Source: Synechococcaceae cyanobacterium RL_1_2
GTDB taxonomy: Bacteria > Cyanobacteriota > Cyanobacteriia > Cyanobacteriales > JAAUPO01
Reading direction: 5' to 3'
NCBI GenBank assembly: GCA_012033095.1
Contig: JAAUPO010000227.1
Coordinates: forward strand, 1-5,166
DNA length: 5,166 nt
Positions within the stretch are counted from its first letter, which is position 1; each line of letters begins with the position of its first letter. A program made the translations under genes and the position numbers. Below, in pieces: positions 1-5,130 of this stretch. The notes under the pieces were generated by a model that saw nothing but the letters and a program-made list of their open reading frames with translations, made no database searches and had not been told where the DNA came from.

Positions 1-1
1 T

Positions 2-115
2 GATGTAGTTGCTTGCTTAGAGGTAGAGGTAAATGTCCGAACCCTTCACACGAAAGACGTTGAATCTTCGTTTGTCGATGGTCTAAAAATCGTTAATTCT
101 TTGAAAACAACTTAG
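2..115 (+). CDS. 3' end of an unrecognised protein (partial, runs off left edge)
   Basis: This is the only open frame across the first 115 bases; the other five frames hit stops early. It gives 37 residues and a TAG stop at 113-115. The tail starts DVVACLEVEVNVRT and ends VDGLKIVNSLKTT, a soluble, mixed-charge, valine-rich C-terminus with no membrane segment. I do not recognise the family. An open run of 37 codons can occur by chance, so reality depends on what lies to the left of the window. No convincing terminator hairpin follows the stop; the DNA turns AT-rich immediately after it, which fits a gene end. Confidence 0.4.
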   Translation, partial: DVVACLEVEVNVRTLHTKDVESSFVDGLKIVNSLKTT

Positions 116-262
116 GAATAAGAATTTAATAACATCTAAAACTTAAATATCGATGGTTTACGCTCCCTTGAAGGATACCTTACAAATTTCTAAGTTATTT
201 AATTCACGATCCTTAGTCCCCCACCGCCGTATAACCCAGGGGAATGGTCAAAGTTTAGTAGG

Positions 263-270
263 GCGATCGC
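263..270. other. HIP1 octamer GCGATCGC
   Basis: Perfect copy of the highly iterated palindrome found throughout many cyanobacterial genomes. It is the only perfect copy in this window. Ten single-mismatch variants sharing the CGATCG core lie at 1057, 1552, 2483, 2515, 2877, 4089, 4122, 4709, 4893 and 5048. It is the best single marker for a cyanobacterial origin. Confidence 0.85.
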
Positions 271-274
271 TCCT

Positions 275-407
275 CCAGGGAAAACGCATACTCCCCTTTT
301 TTCGCAATAAGCAAAGTTAAACAAGCTTTTATTGAGAATAAAAATTTAAAAAAATCACTGAAACTATTATTCTTCGTTAAGTGAAAATTAGTATGCGTTT
401 GCCCTAG
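275..407. repeat. MITE-like inverted-repeat module, about 133 bp
   Basis: The left arm at 275-291 contains AAACGCATAC and the right arm at 391-407 contains GTATGCGTTT; read as inverted repeats they match at 15 of 17 positions. The enclosed DNA is about 99 bp, AT-rich and without an ORF. Size, terminal inverted repeats and absence of a transposase fit a miniature inverted-repeat element or an insertion-sequence remnant. I see no clear target-site duplication. The arms are also far enough apart that a chance or regulatory inverted repeat cannot be excluded. Confidence 0.4.
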
Positions 408-433
408 TCAATATCTAACCTTTTAAATCCTGG

Positions 434-526
434 TATAGCAATCCTAAATAGCTTGTGGAAATTGAGTACATTGAAATTCAAGTATAGTAAGGATTGTCAT
501 CTTATGACCTAGTTAGGACTGCTATC
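434..526. repeat. MITE-like inverted-repeat module, about 93 bp
   Basis: The left arm at 434-453 contains ATAGCAATCCTAA and the right arm at 507-526 contains TTAGGACTGCTAT. They are inverted repeats matching at 16 of 20 positions. The 53-bp interior has no ORF and contains an imperfect direct repeat, GAAATTGAGTA at 458-468 and GAAATTCAAGTA at 473-484. The arrangement suggests a decayed miniature transposable element. The TTAGGAC part of the right arm recurs at the left end of the module near 1898. Confidence 0.4.
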
Positions 527-615
527 ATTTGAAGATTGATTAGAATGATTTTTTTGCAAAAGTTTTTTCAACCCCAAACCTACGTAAATTTTATTATTTT
601 TATTTTTATTGATTT

Positions 616-621
616 TATAGT
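616..621 (+). promoter_or_regulatory. possible -10 box for the membrane protein gene
   Basis: TATAGT lies about 50 bases upstream of the chosen ATG at 673, a reasonable place for a sigma-70-type -10 element. The surroundings are so AT-rich that similar hexamers abound, and no good TTGACA-like -35 is seen 16-18 bases upstream. Treat it as a candidate only. Confidence 0.22.
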
Positions 622-672
622 ATTTATTAATCTTAACTTAATGGTTAATTGTACTCATATTTAAGTTTAAGC

Positions 673-1734
673 ATGACTACCCTTTACAAAAAATATCCGT
701 TGGCAATCCTAGCTAGCTTGATCGGTTTAGCAATTATTGCGGTCATTGATTTATTATTTTATCCCGAAAATTTTTTAGATAGTTTACCCCAATTTTCTCC
801 ATTTTATTTAATTCGTAGTGTCGCCATCGCCATCGCTTGTATTTTATTTTTGCTGGGATTTATTAATCATCAAAAACCACAAATTAACTTAGTGGAATAC
901 CCTAATGTTTTATTAAGTAAGTTCAGTTTAGCCGGTGTTTTATTTGTGGGGTTAAGTTTTCTCGCCGCCTTCCTGTTTAAACCTGGGGGCTTTAATATCC
1001 TATCGGACGAAGATAATGTCATTGAATGGGGATCTGCCATTTTCCATTTTGGGGCTGCGATCGTATTTATCATTATCTTGGCTAAATTAATTTTTCATAA
1101 AGCCCCAGTCAATTTCCCAAAATTTACTAAGCTATCCTTAGGCCTATTAGTTATAGGCTTTTTTGTAATGGGAATGGAGGAAGTATCTTGGTTTCAGCGG
1201 GTGGCAGATATCCCCACACCAGATGTCTTTGCGGGCAACATTCAAAACGAAATGAATTTACATAATTTCGCTTCTGATACCATAGAAATTATTTATTACT
1301 CTGCGGCCTTTGTCTTTTTTGTACTGTTGCCTTACCTTAATTTATTAGTACCGGCTATCCAGAATAATGATTATTTAAACCTATTTTTACCTCGGCCCTA
1401 TATTGCGGTGATGGGCACTCTTTTTTGTGCTTATAACTTTGATATGTGGAATATGATGGCTATGCAAGTTTGCTTTTGGAGTAGTTTAATAATTTTATTT
1501 TTGTTAGCTAAATTTAGTATTAATAATGGCGAAAAGTATGTAATTTACTTCGCGATCGTGTTAGTTTGTTTATCCCAGTTACTATTTTTAATCAAAGGGG
1601 AAGAAACCTTTGCCAGGTTATGGGAAATAACAGAATATAAAGAATTTTTAATTCCGCTGGTCGCGCTTATTTATAGTTTAGACAAACTTAAATTATTTCA
1701 AGTTAGATCCTTATCTATGCTTAGGACTGATTAA
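673..1734 (+). CDS. polytopic membrane protein of unknown function with EE...R / E-x-NLHN motif
   Basis: A 353-residue integral membrane protein with roughly nine or ten hydrophobic segments, near residues 11-30, 44-64, 84-103, 119-141, 153-173, 203-227, 242-262, 265-281, 289-307 and 324-337. Polar residues cluster in three places: E113/D114...E118-W119; the loop GMEEVSWFQR (E169, E170, R176) followed by PTP and NEMNLHN (E193, N195, H197, N198); and KGEETF...EITEYKE near 308-324. I recall a loop of this kind (EE-x-SW-x-QR followed by E-x-NLHN) from uncharacterised bacterial membrane proteins, but I cannot name the family. Paired acids plus a histidine could form a catalytic or metal site; that is inference. 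ATG 673 is preferred over the in-frame TTG at 649 because the protein then begins MTTLYKKYP before the first membrane segment; no Shine-Dalgarno is visible for either. The gene is clearly more AT-rich than the helicase. It stands alone, convergent with the helicase. Confidence 0.85.
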   Translation: MTTLYKKYPLAILASLIGLAIIAVIDLLFYPENFLDSLPQFSPFYLIRSVAIAIACILFLLGFINHQKPQINLVEYPNVLLSKFSLAGVLFVGLSFLAAFLFKPGGFNILSDEDNVIEWGSAIFHFGAAIVFIIILAKLIFHKAPVNFPKFTKLSLGLLVIGFFVMGMEEVSWFQRVADIPTPDVFAGNIQNEMNLHNFASDTIEIIYYSAAFVFFVLLPYLNLLVPAIQNNDYLNLFLPRPYIAVMGTLFCAYNFDMWNMMAMQVCFWSSLIILFLLAKFSINNGEKYVIYFAIVLVCLSQLLFLIKGEETFARLWEITEYKEFLIPLVALIYSLDKLKLFQVRSLSMLRTD

Positions 1735-1897
1735 TCTGGCTATAGTCACAAGGATTAGGACAACTCAATGGTTGACCTCCACGGGATCAGGCTTTGTTAC
1801 TTATAGTCTTTTTGAATAATTACGGGAAATAAATAGAGCTAAAAGTATGCCGTAGCAACAAGTAACCATCCCATACTAAATTAAATTGACTATATGT

Positions 1898-2010
1898 TAG
1901 GACTTACGCAAAAATTTCAATTCTGTCCTTGGAACCAGGGTGTTTGGGGACAATCGTTCAAGCAAGTCCCCTAAATTTGAGGGATTTAGGGGGCTTGGGC
2001 GTAAGTCATA
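1898..2010. repeat. MITE-like module with GACTTACGC ends and an internal hairpin
   Basis: GACTTACGC at 1901-1909 is the exact inverted copy of GCGTAAGTC at 1999-2007, bounding a 107-bp segment. Just inside the right end, 1963-1976 and 1984-1997 form a 14-bp stem (13 Watson-Crick pairs plus one G:T) around a 7-base loop, with arms CAAGTCCCCTAAAT and ATTTAGGGGGCTTG. Sequences of the TTAGGACTTACGCA and GGATTTAGGGGGCTTG type are familiar to me as dispersed repeats in cyanobacterial intergenic DNA. There is no transposase, so it is probably a non-autonomous element. Its position between convergent genes lets the hairpin act as an extra transcription barrier. Confidence 0.55.
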
Positions 2011-2042
2011 AAAATAAAGAGGGAGTTACGACGCTCCCCTCT
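2010..2042 (-). terminator. intrinsic terminator of the helicase gene
   Basis: Read on the minus strand, AGAGGGGAG pairs with CTCCCTCT (one bulged G) around a short loop of about eight bases and is followed at once by TTTATTTTTAT. It begins about 38 bases after the helicase stop codon at 2080. GC-rich stem plus T tract is the classical Rho-independent pattern. On the + strand the matching T tract is missing, so it should act mainly on minus-strand transcripts. Confidence 0.7.
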
Positions 2043-2079
2043 AAATCAGGGAATGACTAAACCCTAGGGGGCTATTTGC

Positions 2080-2688
2080 TTACAACGGAAATCTTTTCAT
2101 TTGTAAAATTGCAGTCTGGGCCAGGCGATTCAACTCAAGAAAAGGATTCACATATTCTTGATCATTGGATGGGGTGGGAATCCGAATTTGTGTAATTTGC
2201 ATTAACACATCGATGGTGCGGCGGATGGTGCGGACCACATCCCCTTCATCGAGGTTGGTTTCCTCCATGATGTCCATCCATTCTTTGCCCAGGGCCCATT
2301 GTTCCACAATACCTACTAAGTCAGGTTCTAGGGCCACATTCATTTCCACATCATGGTTCCTTTGCAAGGTTTCTAAGTCCTTTTTGATGGTTTTTAATTC
2401 CCCCACCACTGCCATCACTTGCTGGGATGGGGCGAAGGATGTGCCGATGTGGGGACGGGTGGGGTAACTGTTTACCGCTGCCACGATCGCGGCCAATTGT
2501 TCGGGGCGTAGGGAGCGATCGGCCAGGAACATCATCACCAAGGCTAACCATAATTCATTTTCTGAGCGCATGACCGCCGCCACTTGCCCCAAAATGGTAG
2601 GGGTCTGATCCACCATAGCTTGGGCCTGCTGTAACACCACCAATAAATTTAGAAAATCCTGCCAATAATAGGAGCCGGTGGAAGTCAA
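2080..2688 (-). CDS. helicase fragment 4: C-terminal DSHCT domain
   Basis: Fourth frame, 202 residues from the first available start. It reads YYWQDFLNLLVVLQQ and then a helical region to the DSHCT hallmark: WALGKEWMDIMEETNLDEGDVVRTIRRTIDVLMQI, followed by LAQTAILQMKRFPL and a TAA stop. In the family this domain (named from Dob1/Ski2/helY-like C-termini) packs on the helicase core. The ending at RFPL is the normal family terminus, so the gene is not truncated at its 3' end. The true frame probably continues upstream to about 2735 (KFTEEAEKSRKKYDEL). Confidence 0.65.
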   Translation of the reverse strand: MTSTGSYYWQDFLNLLVVLQQAQAMVDQTPTILGQVAAVMRSENELWLALVMMFLADRSLRPEQLAAIVAAVNSYPTRPHIGTSFAPSQQVMAVVGELKTIKKDLETLQRNHDVEMNVALEPDLVGIVEQWALGKEWMDIMEETNLDEGDVVRTIRRTIDVLMQITQIRIPTPSNDQEYVNPFLELNRLAQTAILQMKRFPL

Positions 2689-3170
2689 TTCATCATACTT
2701 TTTACGACTCTTTTCAGCTTCTTCCGTAAACTTCGATCAGCCGCTCCATGTTGGGCCAGTAGATGGTTGATTTTGGGATGGTTCCCCAGGGGATGGTTAG
2801 CTAATTTCCCATCTAAACCCTGTACCCGCTTTTGTATTTTTGCCAATTCTGGATCAATGGGAGCCTCAAAACCATGGCGATCGATCTCCTCGCAGAGGGC
2901 TAAGGTTTGTTCCCCCTCCGCCTTACACCATTTACCTAACTTTTGAGCCGTTAACTCCGGTACGGTGATGGCCTGCACCATGTCCTCTGGTAACGATCCT
3001 TGGTTAATATCCACCACATCTTTAGTGAGGGCAATGTACCACCGCCGATCTTCCCCTAAACAAATATAGGCGAGGGCCTGGCCCGGATTAGCTAAGGTTT
3101 GGATTAGGACTGCCCTGACCGGGGATGGATTTTTTAATATTTTTACCGTACAAATGCAAAATGGAACCAA
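2685..3170 (-). CDS. helicase fragment 3: middle (insertion/beta-barrel) region
   Basis: Third frame. The real homologous part begins at about SPVRAVLIQTLANPGQALAYICLG and runs through RRWYIALTKDVVDINQG to HPLGNHPKINHLLAQH, the region between the helicase core and the DSHCT domain in Ski2-like proteins. The first dozen residues (MVPFCICTVKIL) are out of frame. The tail LKRVVKSMMN is probably also out of frame, because the other frame reads FTEEAEKSRKKYDEL and joins the next fragment smoothly. It overlaps fragment 4 by four bases only because of the frameshift; this is not an operon junction. Confidence 0.6.
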   Translation of the reverse strand: MVPFCICTVKILKNPSPVRAVLIQTLANPGQALAYICLGEDRRWYIALTKDVVDINQGSLPEDMVQAITVPELTAQKLGKWCKAEGEQTLALCEEIDRHGFEAPIDPELAKIQKRVQGLDGKLANHPLGNHPKINHLLAQHGAADRSLRKKLKRVVKSMMN

Positions 3171-3585
3171 GGGGTAGAGCCGGAGTTAATAAGCCAGCAA
3201 TTTCTTGTTTTTGGGCCTGTTGGGCTTGTACCTCCAACAAACTTAAAATCCGCCGCTCCTCCTTGAGGGTTTCCGTGAGCTTGGCATATTCTTTCAACTG
3301 ATATTCATTCACCGCCGCCAATTCCAAATCGATGCGGGTAATAGCTGTAATTACCTCGGTAATGGCCTGTTGCTCTGGCCCCAATTCTGATTTAGCTAAA
3401 TATTCTGCAAAACTCCGTTGTAATAGGGATTTAGTTTCGCTCAAGGAATGTTTTTGTAAAAGGTTTAACACCATCCCATAGGAAGGAGTAAATTTACTTT
3501 CTAAGGGTTCTGGCTGTTCCGTGGCTAACTGCATGGCTTCCTTAACCCCTTCAAAGCGGGTTTGATTGACCACCACATAGCCCAC
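3088..3585 (-). CDS. helicase fragment 2: end of RecA2 and the following helical region
   Basis: Second frame of the split helicase, open from a GTG at 3585, although the family-like sequence begins upstream near 3677 (LSKRNDTGH..., then QIAGRAGRRG motif VI at about 3600-3635). Residues from VGYVVVNQTRFEG onward continue the family pattern through a charged helical stretch (LKEERRILSLLEVQAQQAQKQ) to LGSILHLYGKN. The frame slips in the A-rich stretch 3130-3144, and the final residues (IPGQGSPNPNLS) are out of frame. It is unlikely to be translated on its own. Confidence 0.6.
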   Translation of the reverse strand: MGYVVVNQTRFEGVKEAMQLATEQPEPLESKFTPSYGMVLNLLQKHSLSETKSLLQRSFAEYLAKSELGPEQQAITEVITAITRIDLELAAVNEYQLKEYAKLTETLKEERRILSLLEVQAQQAQKQEIAGLLTPALPLGSILHLYGKNIKKSIPGQGSPNPNLS

Positions 3586-4957
3586 CGTATCTAACCCCCG
3601 CCGGCCCGCACGGCCCGCGATTTGTAAAAACTCCGAGGAGGTGAGTAGAGCGTGGCCCGTATCGTTGCGTTTGGACAGGCCGATAGCACCGTGCTGCGGC
3701 GGGCATATTAATCCCGGCGGCTAGGGTCGAGGTGGCAAACACCACTTTTACTAGCCCCGCTTCAAATAATTCCTCCACCATTTTTTTCCAAGGGGGTAAA
3801 ATCCCTGCGTGGTGGGCGGCAATGCCTCGGGTCAAGGGTTCTAGTTGTCGACTGCGCACCGTTTGACTATTGGCTTCCATAAATTCAAGTAAGTCCCTTT
3901 TGATGGCGGGATTGGCTTGAAAAATGGTGTTAAGTTGCTCCCGGGCCTCTGGATCCCCCGTACAAAAATTGCTGAGGGCGATATAGACATCATCGTAATC
4001 TTTAAAAAACTCTAGAACCTGGGCCTGAAGATAGAAGTCCTCGGTGAGTAGATAACCCAGAATTTTAAATAAAATTTCTTCCTGCTCTGCGATCGTGAGT
4101 AGGTTAATTTCTGCTAGGTTCCCGATCGCTTCATCGCACCCTTTACGACTAAAAATGATGTAGATAGCCGGTAAAAAATCATGGTCTTGGAGTTGGGCCA
4201 CTACCTGGGCCGGGGTCGGCACATCCTTATTGCGGCCGCGGGTGTTGGCGGTTAATTTGCGTTTGAGTTTGGGGTTAACCTTTTTGCCTCGCTCATCAAA
4301 CAGGGGGACAAGTCGTTGGTTGTTGCTGAAATAGAAGGTGAGGGGTACGGGGCGATGGTTGGAGTTGATCAATACACAGTGATCCATTTCCTGCACATCA
4401 TTCCCCGCAGCGGTTTGGCGTACTTGGTTAATCCAATTAGTAAAGTCCTGGGCATTGCCGATGGTGGCGGATAAGCCCACTAACTGAATGTGGGCCGGAC
4501 AATAGATAATGCACTCTTCCCACACCGTCCCCCGCTGGGGATCATTGAGGTAATGGCATTCATCCAATACCACCGCCCCCACGTTACGGAGGGATGTACC
4601 CACCGCCCCCACCGGGGTTTCGTAGAGCATATTGCGAAAAATTTCGGTGGTCATCACCACTACTTCTGCTTGGGGGTTTTCCACTTCATCCCCGGTAATT
4701 AAACCGACGCGATCGGGGGAAAATAAACTTTGAAAATCTCGATATTTCTGATTGGATAGGGCTTTGAGGGGGGTGGTATAAAAGACCCGTTGTCCTTCGT
4801 GGAGGGATTTATGGATAGCGTATTCCCCAATCAAAGTTTTACCTGAACCGGTGGGGGCACAGATCACTACGGATTGATTAGCGTTGAGGGCATCGATCGC
4901 GTCTAGCTGAAATTGATCGAGCTCAAAGGGAAAAAGGGTGGTTAAAGCTAAGGACAA
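3551..4957 (-). CDS. helicase fragment 1: N-terminal RecA-like domain and most of the second
   Basis: First of four frames of the split helicase. Residues 1-420 are family-like and carry the ATPase core: Walker A K40-T41, DECH 132-135, SAT 163-165, the AAHHAGILPPW block (380-390) and motif V. After A420 the frame is lost and the last 48 residues (from AARCYRPVQ to SNPL) are out-of-frame translation, so the natural product would lack motif VI. Without the arginines of motif VI, ATP hydrolysis coupling should fail; that is inference from the family. TTG start with no clear Shine-Dalgarno. Confidence 0.75.
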   Translation of the reverse strand: MSLALTTLFPFELDQFQLDAIDALNANQSVVICAPTGSGKTLIGEYAIHKSLHEGQRVFYTTPLKALSNQKYRDFQSLFSPDRVGLITGDEVENPQAEVVVMTTEIFRNMLYETPVGAVGTSLRNVGAVVLDECHYLNDPQRGTVWEECIIYCPAHIQLVGLSATIGNAQDFTNWINQVRQTAAGNDVQEMDHCVLINSNHRPVPLTFYFSNNQRLVPLFDERGKKVNPKLKRKLTANTRGRNKDVPTPAQVVAQLQDHDFLPAIYIIFSRKGCDEAIGNLAEINLLTIAEQEEILFKILGYLLTEDFYLQAQVLEFFKDYDDVYIALSNFCTGDPEAREQLNTIFQANPAIKRDLLEFMEANSQTVRSRQLEPLTRGIAAHHAGILPPWKKMVEELFEAGLVKVVFATSTLAAGINMPAAARCYRPVQTQRYGPRSTHLLGVFTNRGPCGPAGVRYGGLCGGQSNPL

Positions 4958-5130
4958 AACGGGGAGAAATTGGTTGTTGAAGGGTGTATTTGTAGTATAT
5001 CAATTTCAGTCAGACCCAAGGAAATTAAGCAAACTTAGCAGATTTATCCGATCGCAAGATCCCTAGGGAATAGTCTAAATGAGAACAATTGTTTTATTGA
5101 TGACTAATTTTAAGGGATGGATGGGCCGTT
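4958..5130. promoter_or_regulatory. divergent intergenic region with two palindromes
   Basis: The 173 bases between the helicase start (minus strand) and the right-edge gene (+ strand) must hold both promoters. Two perfect 10-bp palindromes occur: TCCCTAGGGA at 5060-5069 and AACAATTGTT at 5084-5093, with centres 24 bp apart. A HIP1 variant CCGATCGC lies at 5048-5055. The palindromes could be operator half-sites for a shared regulator, which is inference only. Confidence 0.4.
4994..4999 (-). promoter_or_regulatory. possible -10 box for the helicase gene
   Basis: The minus strand reads TATACT here, a good sigma-70-type -10 hexamer about 37 bases ahead of the TTG start, which would leave a short leader. 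The -35 position holds no close match to TTGACA (nearest TTCCTT/TTGGGT), so the call is tentative. Confidence 0.35.

Larger units (their letters stand above)
116..672. other. AT-rich non-coding region with repeat modules
   Basis: No frame of convincing length or composition is open here on either strand. The stretch is strongly AT-rich, above all between 540 and 672. It holds one perfect HIP1 octamer (263-270) and two imperfect inverted-repeat modules (275-407 and 434-526). The last 130 bases carry long T and A/T runs and a possible promoter for the membrane protein gene. I found no tRNA-like or riboswitch-like structure by eye. Confidence 0.6.
1735..2079. other. convergent intergenic region
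   Basis: This lies between the ends of the membrane protein gene and the helicase gene. No ORF is credible. The first 160 bases are AT-rich with scattered short inverted pairs (TATAGTCA at 1741-1748 with TGACTATA at 1887-1894; GTTACTT at 1796-1802 with AAGTAAC at 1860-1866) and no obvious + strand terminator. The rest holds an inverted-repeat module (1898-2010) and a minus-strand intrinsic terminator (2010-2042). Confidence 0.6.
2080..4957 (-). pseudogene. Ski2-like DExH-box RNA helicase with DSHCT domain, disrupted by four frameshifts
   Basis: Superfamily 2 helicases of this type use ATP to unwind or remodel RNA in the cytoplasm; cyanobacterial members are often annotated as DEAD/DEAH helicase or 'antiviral' Ski2-like protein. 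Motifs in order: FQLDAI near residue 16, Walker A APTGSGKT (34-41), TTPLKALSNQK (61-71), TGD, DECH (132-135), SAT (163-165), motif IV YIIFS (266-270), motif V FATSTLAAGINMPA (407-420), motif VI QIAGRAGRRG, and a C-terminal DSHCT region ending MKRFPL. Single-base lesions are inferred near 3698 (deletion), 3678 (deletion), 3130-3144 (insertion in an A run) and 2700-2737 (deletion). Undoing them gives exactly 960 codons, about the length I would expect for the family. The start is TTG at 4957: an in-frame stop lies about 15 codons upstream with no ATG or GTG between. Either a young pseudogene or a gene with sequence errors. Confidence 0.85.

Noticed and set aside
191..216. CTAAG...CTTAG stem as a terminator of the left-edge gene
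   Set aside because: Only a 5-base stem with a long loop and no T tract.
275..526. CRISPR-like array
   Set aside because: The repeats here are inverted pairs of different sequence, not regularly spaced direct repeats.
870..1073. minus-strand 67-codon open frame
   Set aside because: Antisense to the membrane protein gene, with no start signal or recognisable protein character.
1741..1894. Nested short inverted pairs (TATAGTCA/TGACTATA and GTTACTT/AAGTAAC)
   Set aside because: Arms are only 7-8 bases with unequal spacing in AT-rich DNA, which is within what chance would produce.
2165..2467. + strand 100-codon open frame
   Set aside because: It lies wholly inside the helicase DSHCT region on the opposite strand; the minus-strand reading shows clear family motifs, this one shows none.
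2351..2551. minus-strand 66-codon open frame
   Set aside because: Same strand as the helicase but a different frame; the helicase frame here is continuous and family-like.
2080..3585. Three small genes in an overlapping operon downstream of a helicase
   Set aside because: The fragments each begin mid-domain and together rebuild one Ski2-like protein; the short overlaps are by-products of frameshifts, not translational coupling.
3551..3700. Programmed ribosomal frameshifting in the helicase
   Set aside because: Four separate shifts in mixed directions would be needed, with no slippery heptamer or downstream structure at the two GC-run lesions.
4490..4702. + strand 70-codon open frame
   Set aside because: Antisense to the helicase region around DECH; its histidine/proline-rich sequence is an antisense shadow.
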